This document shows, piece by piece, positions 1 to 6,579 of a stretch of DNA of 10,217 nucleotides. This DNA is from an uncultured Bacilli bacterium. GTDB taxonomy: Bacteria > Bacillota_I > Bacilli_A > RF39 > UBA660. How positions within the stretch are numbered: position 1 is the first letter of the stretch; each line of letters begins with the position of its first letter. The stretch covers positions 1-10,217 of the forward strand of contig CAKOTU010000022.1 in NCBI GenBank assembly GCA_934120265.1, read 5' to 3'. The notes beneath the pieces were generated by a model that was given only the letters and a program-made list of their open reading frames with translations, searched no databases and had not been told where the DNA came from. Position numbers and translations under genes: made by a program.

Positions 1-681
1 CTCTTTTGAATTTATATTCTCACATGTTGTGTTATTTCTACCATCATCTGTGCACCAAGCCAATGTTTCTGACACAATATCATCTTCATCTGTAAAGTTT
101 CTATCCATTATTAAACTCACATTATCTTCGGTAGCTTCTAACACATAGAATGTTCTATCACTATCTAAATGACATGTATATTTTGCTCCTATCGTCTTAC
201 TTGTTCCTTCCTGTAAATGACAAATAAAAGTTGAATTTTTATCATCTCCAGAAGCACTTTCTTTTTCTGTTGCTTCATACTTCTTTGAGGTAGAATTGTA
301 TACTACATCAAAAGAGCCTATTGTAATTTTTAATGATATTTCTGCTTTTCCATTCGATATTGCTATTTTACCTAAACTTGGTTTGGTTCCTTTCACATCA
401 ATAATGATTTTATCTTTATCACTACAACTTGCGCTTTTATCTCTACAAATATTTCCGTCACTTGTGATTTCATATTCTCCTTCTAGGAGGTTTCCATCTA
501 GACGTTCTGTTGCGACTACTGTTTCTACGGCACTGATATAACTATCCGCACTTCTTTCTGCTGCTCCTTTCTGCGCACTTTTTATTGTATTCATTACTAT
601 TGGTGTTGCGATTAGTGCTATTATTGCTAATACTACTATTACCGCTAGTAATTCTATTAAAGTAAATCCTTTCTTTTTCAT
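1..681 (-). CDS. Type IV prepilin-like protein with N-terminal methylation motif (3' end beyond window)
   Basis: The first 227 residues are visible and the frame is still open at base 1, so the C-terminus is missing. The N-terminus is a class III prepilin leader: a short basic KKKG, the cleavage point G5/F6, FTLIE with the conserved Glu as mature residue 5, then a hydrophobic helix to about residue 30. A prepilin peptidase would cut after Gly5, and the helix would anchor or assemble the protein into a pilus or pseudopilus at the cell surface. The exported part has six cysteines (79, 86, 154, 170, 210, 220), spaced as if for disulfides, and a block TFYVLEATEDNVSLIMDRN (residues 177-195). The ATG at 681 has GGAGGT four bases upstream and a strong promoter. 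No pilus assembly genes lie in the window, so major pilin, minor pilin and stand-alone surface protein cannot be told apart. Confidence 0.88.
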   Translation of the reverse strand, partial: MKKKGFTLIELLAVIVVLAIIALIATPIVMNTIKSAQKGAAERSADSYISAVETVVATERLDGNLLEGEYEITSDGNICRDKSASCSDKDKIIIDVKGTKPSLGKIAISNGKAEISLKITIGSFDVVYNSTSKKYEATEKESASGDDKNSTFICHLQEGTSKTIGAKYTCHLDSDRTFYVLEATEDNVSLIMDRNFTDEDDIVSETLAWCTDDGRNNTTCENINSKE

Positions 682-711
682 ATATACCTCCTACTCTTTA
701 CTTTCTATTCA

Positions 712-740
712 AGCATACCTCTTTAATAAAGAATTGTCAA
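712..740 (-). promoter_or_regulatory. Sigma-A promoter of the prepilin-like gene
   Basis: Read on the minus strand, a perfect -35 TTGACA (740-735) is followed by a 17-base spacer and -10 TATGCT (717-712, 4 of 6 consensus). Transcription would start near base 705, giving a leader of about 24 bases that contains the GGAGGT site. Together with the terminator at 766-790 this makes the prepilin gene the first gene of its own transcript. Confidence 0.8.
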
Positions 741-765
741 TATAACAATTTTAAACTTTACATCT

Positions 766-790
766 AAAAAAGAGAACTGATTGTTCTCTT
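766..790 (-). terminator. Rho-independent terminator of the 316-residue gene
   Basis: On the minus strand AAGAGAAC, a 5-base loop and GTTCTCTT form an 8-bp hairpin followed directly by a run of T. It begins two bases after the TAA stop of the gene at 793-1743 and lies upstream of the prepilin promoter. Confidence 0.8.
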
Positions 791-792
791 GA

Positions 793-1743
793 TTACTCAT
801 AATGATCATTGTGAAGTGTCTTTGTTTTTTGTGTTGTAACAACCTCTTCTTCATCCATTAGTTCGTCCATATTCGAATAATGTCCTGGTGTATAAGAGTC
901 ATCTAAATCTCCCGGGTATCCTTCTTCATCCGCATATGTTTTATATCTAATCGGTTGTTCTGGTTTTCTAAATAACATAGCTATTTCTTCATCTGTTATA
1001 AGATCTCCTTCGTCTTCTTTTCTATAATCATCTTCATGCATTAATAAGCTATGTTCTAAACTATCACCTTTTTGAAGATTATCTAATGATGTAATTTCTT
1101 CTTCTAGTTCTTTATTTTTTCTAACAATACTTCGTTCTTCTAAATATTTTGAATATACAACTGTAGGTGAATCTAATTTTAACTCTTTATATCGCTGTTC
1201 ATATTCTTTTAAAACTTTTCTGATAATTTCATAATAATATCTTGATTCTTTTATGGCTTCACGCCATGACCCTGTTATTCGTTTAAAATGATTGGGATTC
1301 TCACTTCTAAATCTTAATTCTTTTGCATAGTATTCAGCAAAAATACGATAATAATTTTCTTTGTTTTTAATAGAATTTATATAATTAATATAATCTCTAT
1401 TTTCTACGGCTAAAATAAATTTTTTGTTTTTTGATATTTCTTTAAATATTCTTATATCTTTTTTATATAAGACTTTAATTCGTTTTACTGTAAGATCATC
1501 TTGAAGTTCTGTTATAACTATACTTCCAGCATAACGTTTTCCATTACTTTCTTCTACTTCTTTAATAAAGTTTTGATGTCCAGCTAAATACGCTTCTATT
1601 TGTTTTGAATATTTTTTTCTAACATCTTCGGAAGAAGTAAAATTTTTAGATATATACTCATCTAAGGCTTTTGCTTCCATTTTCTCTAACGTTAAAGATA
1701 TTCTTGCTTCTTTATCCAGTACTAAAGATAAACAACGCTCCAT
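793..1743 (-). CDS. Hypothetical protein, charged and helical with an acidic C-terminal tail
   Basis: No family is recognised. The protein has 316 residues from the chosen ATG at 1743. A GTG at 1752 and an ATG at 1749 would add three or two residues, but both lie inside AGGTGAT (1754-1748), a near-perfect Shine-Dalgarno sequence ideally spaced for 1743. There is no signal peptide or membrane segment, so it is probably cytoplasmic. The first two thirds are rich in Lys, Glu, Tyr and Arg and look mostly helical. Around residues 180-230 there is likely coiled coil. The last 90 or so residues are strongly acidic, with clusters such as DEEIAMLF and DELMDEEE, and look partly disordered. It lies 56 bases downstream of topA and is separated from it by a terminator. 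It could be a structural, partner-binding or regulatory protein, but nothing seen decides this. Confidence 0.78.
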   Translation of the reverse strand: MERCLSLVLDKEARISLTLEKMEAKALDEYISKNFTSSEDVRKKYSKQIEAYLAGHQNFIKEVEESNGKRYAGSIVITELQDDLTVKRIKVLYKKDIRIFKEISKNKKFILAVENRDYINYINSIKNKENYYRIFAEYYAKELRFRSENPNHFKRITGSWREAIKESRYYYEIIRKVLKEYEQRYKELKLDSPTVVYSKYLEERSIVRKNKELEEEITSLDNLQKGDSLEHSLLMHEDDYRKEDEGDLITDEEIAMLFRKPEQPIRYKTYADEEGYPGDLDDSYTPGHYSNMDELMDEEEVVTTQKTKTLHNDHYE

Positions 1744-1760
1744 AAACATCACCTAACTTA

Positions 1761-1788
1761 ATTATACATTATAATTTAAAAAAAGCAA
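1761..1788 (-). promoter_or_regulatory. Possible promoter of the 316-residue gene
   Basis: On the minus strand TTGCTT (1788-1783), a 16-base spacer and a perfect TATAAT (1766-1761) precede the AGGTGAT ribosome site. The -35 match is weak and lies in the T-rich tail of the topA terminator. A second TATAAT at 1773-1768 has no good -35. Confidence 0.42.
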
Positions 1789-1816
1789 AATAAAAGTGAT
1801 TATTTTGAATAATCAC
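1787..1816 (-). terminator. Rho-independent terminator of topA
   Basis: On the minus strand GTGATTA (1816-1810), a 7-base loop and TAATCAC (1802-1796) form a short hairpin followed by TTTTATTTT. The TAA at the start of the second arm is the topA stop codon, so the last sense codons form the first arm. The 7-bp stem is AT-rich, so efficiency may be modest. Confidence 0.62.
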
Positions 1817-3827
1817 AATTACTACATTTTATAACATCTTTTTTCTTTGTTAACATGCTTTTGCATTCTGGGCATAATTCACCGGTAGGTAAATCCCAAT
1901 AAGCTGTTTTACATTTTGGATAATTATTACATCCATAGAATACTTTACCACGTTTACTTTTTTTCTCAATAATTTTTCCATCGCAATTAGGACAATCGCA
2001 AATTTCAACAGTTTGTCTTTCTTCATTTTTGATATATTTACACTTTGGATAATTACTACAAGCAACGAATTCTCCATATCTACTTCTTCTTATTACAAGT
2101 TGGCTACCGCATTCTGGGCAACTTTCTCCAGTTTCTTTTACTTCTTTTTTTGGAATAGCATCAAAAGCTTCTTTTAAAGCTGGTTCAAATTCTTTATAGA
2201 ATTTATCTAATACTTTATACCAAACAAGTTTTCCTAAAGCTATTTTATCTAGGTCATTTTCCATATTTGCAGTATATTCAACATTAATTATATGGTTAAA
2301 GCTTTGTTGCAGTTTATCTGTTATTTCAATACCAACTGGTGTTGGAACAAATTTTTTATCAACAACGTTAACATAACCTCTAGTTTTAATATTATCCATT
2401 GTTTTAGCATATGTACTAGGTCTTCCTATACCTAATTCTTCCATCTCTTTAATAAGTTTTGCTTCTGTATAACGAGCTGGAGGTTTAGTGAAGTGTTGCT
2501 CTTTTATAATATCTGTTGATACCAAAACATTTGATTTATAAGTATCTAGTGGTGGTAATGATTTTTCTGTTGCATCTTCATAATCACTATATACCTTTAA
2601 ATAACCATCAAAAGTAACTGTTTGTCCTGTTGCTTTAAATTGATAATTATTATTATCAAGTATTACTGTTGTATTATTTGTCTTAGCATCACTCATTAAT
2701 GATGCTAAAGCACGGAAGTATATCATACGATATAGTTTATATTCATCATTTGTTAAATATGGTTTTATACTTAACGGATCTCTTCTAATATCAGTTGGGC
2801 GAATAGCTTCGTGAGCATCTTGAACATTCTCCGTCTTTTTAGCTTTCTTAACAAAACCAACATATTCATGTCCATATTTACTTTCAATATATTTATAAGT
2901 TTCTTTTACAAACTCATCACTTAAACGAACAGAATCAGTACGCATATATGAAATTAAACCGGTAGTTTCATTTTCAAGTTCAATTCCTTCATATAATTTT
3001 TGCGCTACAGACATAGTCTTTTTAGCATTCATATTTAATTTGTTGGAAGCGTCTTGTTGCATTGTACTAGTAGTGTATGGATATTTTGACTTTTTATTTT
3101 TACTTTTTTTATCTACACTTTCAATTTTGAAAGTATTTCCTAATTTACTTAGAATTTCTTCTGCTTCTGTCTCTGTTTTTATTTCAATATCTTTATGATT
3201 ATAGTTATATAGTTCAGCATCAAAATTATTAAAATTAGCTGTTATTGTCCAGTATTCTTCTGAGTTAAATGCTTCTATTTCTCTTTCTTTATCAACAATA
3301 AGTTTTAAAGCAACACTTTGAACCCTACCTGCGCTAGTACCATCAGTCTTAGATTGAATTAATTTACTTAATCTAAATCCTATAATACGGTCTAAAATTC
3401 TTCTAGTTTCTTGACTATTAACTAAATTTTGATCTATTTTAGTTGGATGTTTTAATGATTCTAAAATAGCGGGTTTCGTGATTTCATTAAATACTATACG
3501 ACTATATTTATTTTCATCTAAATCAAGGCATTTATAAAGATGCCAAGAAATAGCTTCTCCTTCACGGTCTAAGTCGGTAGCGAGATAAACGTGATCTGCT
3601 TTTTTAGCCTCTTTCTTTAACGCTTCAACATCTTTCTTTTTCCCCTTTAATATAACATAGTCAGGATTAAAATTATTTTCAACATCAACCCCTAGACCAT
3701 ATTTACCTTTAGTAGATAAATCTCTAATATGACCTTTACTAGATAATACTTTATAGTCACTGCCTAAATATTTTTCAATTGTATGTGATTTGCTTGGAGA
3801 TTCCACAATAACTAAATTTTTGCTCAT
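1800..3827 (-). CDS. topA: DNA topoisomerase I (type IA)
   Basis: This enzyme relaxes negatively supercoiled DNA by cutting one strand through a 5'-phosphotyrosine link and passing the other. At 675 residues it is close to the usual length in Firmicutes and appears complete. The N-terminal TOPRIM domain shows VESPSKS (Glu9) and the metal-binding D85-L-D87-R-E89-G. The DNA gate carries TSAGRVQSVA (164-173), and the catalytic tyrosine is Y294 in GLISYMRTDS. Three C-terminal zinc ribbons follow: Cys 570/573/590/596, Cys 612/615/633/639, and a compact last one with Cys 652/655/668/671. The ATG at 3827 has AAGGAAGTGG upstream. The gene has its own strong promoter next to the stop of the activator gene, and a terminator overlapping its stop codon. 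No dprA, the frequent upstream neighbour in other Firmicutes, is present here. Confidence 0.98.
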   Translation of the reverse strand: MSKNLVIVESPSKSHTIEKYLGSDYKVLSSKGHIRDLSTKGKYGLGVDVENNFNPDYVILKGKKKDVEALKKEAKKADHVYLATDLDREGEAISWHLYKCLDLDENKYSRIVFNEITKPAILESLKHPTKIDQNLVNSQETRRILDRIIGFRLSKLIQSKTDGTSAGRVQSVALKLIVDKEREIEAFNSEEYWTITANFNNFDAELYNYNHKDIEIKTETEAEEILSKLGNTFKIESVDKKSKNKKSKYPYTTSTMQQDASNKLNMNAKKTMSVAQKLYEGIELENETTGLISYMRTDSVRLSDEFVKETYKYIESKYGHEYVGFVKKAKKTENVQDAHEAIRPTDIRRDPLSIKPYLTNDEYKLYRMIYFRALASLMSDAKTNNTTVILDNNNYQFKATGQTVTFDGYLKVYSDYEDATEKSLPPLDTYKSNVLVSTDIIKEQHFTKPPARYTEAKLIKEMEELGIGRPSTYAKTMDNIKTRGYVNVVDKKFVPTPVGIEITDKLQQSFNHIINVEYTANMENDLDKIALGKLVWYKVLDKFYKEFEPALKEAFDAIPKKEVKETGESCPECGSQLVIRRSRYGEFVACSNYPKCKYIKNEERQTVEICDCPNCDGKIIEKKSKRGKVFYGCNNYPKCKTAYWDLPTGELCPECKSMLTKKKDVIKCSNCDYSK

Positions 3828-3853
3828 AATCCACTTCCTTTTTGCTAAAATAA

Positions 3854-3882
3854 TTTATACACTATAATTTTAAAATTGTCAA
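3854..3882 (-). promoter_or_regulatory. Sigma-A promoter of topA
   Basis: On the minus strand a perfect -35 TTGACA (3882-3877), a 17-base spacer and -10 TATAAA (3859-3854, 5 of 6) lie 27 to 55 bases before the topA start. The -35 begins three bases after the stop codon of the upstream activator gene. No terminator separates the two genes, so topA may also receive read-through from the cluster. Confidence 0.82.
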
Positions 3883-3884
3883 CT

Positions 3885-4817
3885 CTATTCTCTTCCACAT
3901 AAACTACCAATTGTCTCAATTAGTTCATTATTTTTATATATTTTTAAAATTTCACAATTATTAGGACATTTACCACATTCATAACCTTTTGTTTCAAATT
4001 TTATATTATTCACTTTTAAATCGTATGTCTTATTTGTTTTATTTTGGCGCGATAAAATAGCAATTCCTAAAGCTCCCATTAGATGTCCTTCGTCATCAAC
4101 TATAACATCCTCATTTAGTATTTCTTTAAAGTATTTTAAAACGCCTATATTTTTACTAACACCGCCTTGAAAAACAATAGGTCCTTTTATTTTTTTACCT
4201 TTACCAACGTTATTTAAATAATTTAAAACGATACTTTTGCAAAGACCTGCGACTATATCTTCTTTAGGATACCCTGCTTGTATTTTGTGAACCAGATCCG
4301 ACTCCGCAAACACAGTACATCTAGCAGCTATTTTAGTAGGATTATTTGATTTTAAAGCAATAGAACCAAACTCTTCAATTGGAATACTTAATCTTTTAGC
4401 TTGACTAGAAAGAAACGCTCCTGTACCTGCAGCACATAATGTATTCATAGCATAATCAACAATTATTCCATTATTAATTAAAATGATTTTTGAATCTTGA
4501 CCACCAATCTCCAGAATACTTCTTACGTCTGGATGTTTTGATAAAGTACCTATTGCATGGGCTGTTATTTCATTTTTAACAACATTAGCATCTAGCATCA
4601 TTCCAATTAATTTTCTAGCACTTCCCGTAGTTCCTATCCCTTTAACTATATATCCACTAGGTAACTCTTTTTTTAAATTATTTATTAGTTTTTCAACCGC
4701 TACCTTAGGATTACCTTCTGTCCATATATAAGAAGATGAGATAATATTATTTTTATCGTCTATAATAACTCCTTTAGTTGATATAGAACCTATATCTATA
4801 CCTAAATAACAATTCAT
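3885..4817 (-). CDS. ATP-dependent activator of a 2-hydroxyacyl-CoA dehydratase-like enzyme (BcrAD/BadFG ATPase)
   Basis: The 310-residue protein belongs to the ASKHA-fold ATPases (HgdC, BadF/G, BcrA/D). In that family a homodimer with one bridging [4Fe-4S] cluster uses ATP to push a low-potential electron into a partner enzyme. Visible motifs are the phosphate-binding GIDIGSISTKG (6-16), the second nucleotide motif LEIGGQDSK (102-110), and the two expected cluster cysteines, C128 in CAAGTGAFL and C167 in RCTVFAESD. FQGGVSKN (216-223) is the adenosine-side motif. An extra C-terminal tail has C281, C284, C288 and C307, beyond the roughly 260-residue core. The ATG overlaps the stop of the upstream dehydratase-like gene by ATGA, implying translational coupling and partnership. 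AGGAAAGG serves as ribosome site. The family assignment is secure, but the exact partner reaction is unknown. Confidence 0.93.
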   Translation of the reverse strand: MNCYLGIDIGSISTKGVIIDDKNNIISSSYIWTEGNPKVAVEKLINNLKKELPSGYIVKGIGTTGSARKLIGMMLDANVVKNEITAHAIGTLSKHPDVRSILEIGGQDSKIILINNGIIVDYAMNTLCAAGTGAFLSSQAKRLSIPIEEFGSIALKSNNPTKIAARCTVFAESDLVHKIQAGYPKEDIVAGLCKSIVLNYLNNVGKGKKIKGPIVFQGGVSKNIGVLKYFKEILNEDVIVDDEGHLMGALGIAILSRQNKTNKTYDLKVNNIKFETKGYECGKCPNNCEILKIYKNNELIETIGSLCGRE

Positions 4818-5878
4818 TTACCTTTCCTCATTTCTAACATATCATAAAAAGCTTCTAAACGTGTTTTTATACCTGTTTCTGATGTATTAGCATCAAAGCT
4901 AAAAAATATGACTGGAACATTATAGTCACTCGCTACTTTACTAATTATTGGCATAGCGCCTATTTCTGGAGTACAAAAAGATGATTTGATATGAATAATT
5001 CCATCATAACCTTTTTCACACATTTCTAAAGTACGAGCTATATTATCGCTAGCATCCGCACCCATTTTATATTTAATATATTTTTTAGCCTCTTTTAAAT
5101 ATTTTTTTATTTTATATTTTTTTTGAAATAATAAGTAATTAACATTAGTAAACCTAGTTACTTCTATATTATGTTTTGCTAGTTCTTCTTCTAGATAATA
5201 ATTAGCAAATGGTTCCATAATTGTATAAAGCTCTCCTACTATTCCAACGCGCATACAATTTTCAGGTTTTGATACTTTTATTTTTCTAATTTTTAAAAAG
5301 TACTTTTTATATTTTTTTCTTAAATCAAAGTAAGATTTAGTTTTACTAAAACTATTTAACATCTCTTGCTTTACCTTTTTAAATTCACCTTTATTTACTT
5401 CAAAACCTATGTTACGTCTTATATAATCATCCACTCTATCCATATACTTAACCATTTTAATGGTGATTAATAAATAATATAAGCCTTTAAATAGACTAAA
5501 GTTATTATCTAATTTTTTCATTTTTTTATATATGTCTTTAAAATCAGCATGACCTTGTGATACTAAATTAATGTAAGTAAAATCATAATCAAGATCTTTT
5601 AATATTTGCTCTTGAAGTTCACTAAAATAACCATACTTACATCCACCACCAAATTGAATTACAATGTTAGCTCCCCGATCTAAACTTTCAATAAGAGTTC
5701 CTAGAGTATATTTAAAGGGCATACATACAAAATCTGGGCTATTTTTACTACCTACTTCACCAGTATTCTTAGTTATTTTTACAGGTTCTAATATTTTAGC
5801 GTTAACTATATTAGAAAATAAAAACTTAATTGGTACATAGTAGTTATCCATCTGAGGAAATGCGATTATTTTGTTCAT
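4814..5878 (-). CDS. 2-hydroxyacyl-CoA dehydratase (HgdB/COG3581)-like iron-sulfur subunit
   Basis: The 354-residue protein resembles the catalytic, [4Fe-4S]-binding subunits of 2-hydroxyacyl-CoA dehydratases, in the uncharacterised branch found with activator-type ATPases. Candidate cluster ligands are C52 in FVCMPFKYTLG, C80 in FGGGC, and C302 in SSFCTPEIG. A second Rossmann-like half begins near residue 208 (MRVGIVGELYT), and the C-terminus has the block TGIKTRLEAFYDML (335-348). It is cytoplasmic, with no signal peptide, and is likely oxygen-sensitive. It ends in TGA, overlapping the start of the activator gene by four bases, so the two are coupled. GGTGATA precedes the ATG at 5878. The terminator of the LOG gene lies just upstream and no clear promoter was found, so expression may need read-through. 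The substrate is unknown, and an electron-transfer or maturation role is possible. Confidence 0.82.
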   Translation of the reverse strand: MNKIIAFPQMDNYYVPIKFLFSNIVNAKILEPVKITKNTGEVGSKNSPDFVCMPFKYTLGTLIESLDRGANIVIQFGGGCKYGYFSELQEQILKDLDYDFTYINLVSQGHADFKDIYKKMKKLDNNFSLFKGLYYLLITIKMVKYMDRVDDYIRRNIGFEVNKGEFKKVKQEMLNSFSKTKSYFDLRKKYKKYFLKIRKIKVSKPENCMRVGIVGELYTIMEPFANYYLEEELAKHNIEVTRFTNVNYLLFQKKYKIKKYLKEAKKYIKYKMGADASDNIARTLEMCEKGYDGIIHIKSSFCTPEIGAMPIISKVASDYNVPVIFFSFDANTSETGIKTRLEAFYDMLEMRKGK

Positions 5879-5903
5879 AGTATCACCAATTAATTTTATG
5901 CAG

Positions 5904-5931
5904 AAAAAAAATAAGTATTAAAACTTATTTT
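5904..5931 (-). terminator. Rho-independent terminator of the LOG-family gene
   Basis: On the minus strand AAAATAAGT (5931-5923), a 6-base loop and ACTTATTTT (5916-5908) form a 9-bp hairpin continuing into a run of T. The first arm starts within the TAA stop codon. It separates the LOG gene from the dehydratase-like gene downstream, perhaps incompletely because the stem is AT-rich. Confidence 0.75.
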
Positions 5932-6511
5932 ATCTAATCTTAACTAAGGAAATATCAAAATCTTCTGGTTTATAATTTTCTATATAGTCTAACATATTAT
6001 CAATATTACTATAAACTTTATATAGATTTCTGCAATCATCAGTTATAAATTTTTTGTCTACTGATTTTTGCATCATACTTAATAAATCATCATAATAATG
6101 ATCTATATTCCAAATAACAATTGGTTTATTATGTCTACCTAATTGTTTTAAGGTTAATATCTCGAAGAATTCATCAAATGTACCTATTCCTCCTGGAGAA
6201 ACAATAAAAGCATCTGAATTTTCTTCTAATAATTGTTTTCTTTCTCTCATAGTCTCTGTATGAATAAACTTAGTACAATCAACAAATGATATTTCGGCAT
6301 TGTTTTCTTCAAAGAATTTTGGTGATATACCTAAAATATAACCGTTCTTTTCTTTAACTCCACGCCCCACAGCGCCCATCATACCACTTTTTCCGCCACC
6401 AAAAGTATAACTCATACCTCTTTCAGCCATTTTTCTTCCTAATTCTTCACCTGCATTAGTATATACACTATCTATTTCACTGCTTGCCGCACCATATACA
6501 CATATTCTCAT
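5930..6511 (-). CDS. LOG-family protein (TIGR00730-type nucleotide 5'-monophosphate phosphoribohydrolase)
   Basis: Members of this family, once mislabelled lysine decarboxylases, have a Rossmann fold and cleave the N-glycosidic bond of nucleoside monophosphates, such as AMP or cytokinin nucleotides, releasing the base and ribose 5-phosphate. With the chosen start it has 193 residues, a normal length. Diagnostic motifs are GGGKSGMMGAV (38-48), the active-site MRERKQ (88-93), and PGGIGTFDE (106-114). Longer starts (TTG at 6532, ATG at 6520) are rejected because GGAGG lies at 6525-6521, inside the first reading and with no spacing for the second. It suits ATG 6511, nine bases away. The gene sits between two dehydratase-like genes but has its own promoter and terminator, so functional linkage is uncertain. 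The substrate cannot be read from sequence. Confidence 0.93.
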   Translation of the reverse strand: MRICVYGAASSEIDSVYTNAGEELGRKMAERGMSYTFGGGKSGMMGAVGRGVKEKNGYILGISPKFFEENNAEISFVDCTKFIHTETMRERKQLLEENSDAFIVSPGGIGTFDEFFEILTLKQLGRHNKPIVIWNIDHYYDDLLSMMQKSVDKKFITDDCRNLYKVYSNIDNMLDYIENYKPEDFDISLVKIR

Positions 6512-6546
6512 ATTTAACATCCTCCAAATCAATTATATGCAACTTG

Positions 6547-6575
6547 ATTATAACATTTACATTCCTTTTTTTCAA
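6547..6575 (-). promoter_or_regulatory. Extended -10 sigma-A promoter of the LOG-family gene
   Basis: On the minus strand TTGAAA (6575-6570), a 17-base spacer and a perfect TATAAT (6552-6547) with TG at the extended -10 position (TGTTATAAT) lie just upstream of the GGAGG site. The -35 starts five bases after the stop of the upstream DUF2229-like gene. Confidence 0.82.
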
Positions 6576-6579
6576 GGCA

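Noticed and set aside
296..541. Plus-strand open frame of 81 codons
   Set aside because: It lies antisense inside the prepilin-like gene, has no ribosome site, and its residues are the complement of a clearly coding frame.
1744..1752. GTG 1752 or ATG 1749 as the start of the 316-residue gene
   Set aside because: Both overlap the AGGTGAT ribosome site that is correctly spaced for ATG 1743.
1850..2077. Minus-strand open frame of 75 codons
   Set aside because: It is an out-of-frame shadow of the topA zinc-ribbon region.
4814..4816. Mycoplasma-type code with TGA read as Trp
   Set aside because: TGA here ends the dehydratase-like gene in the classic ATGA overlap with the activator, and tryptophans throughout are TGG.
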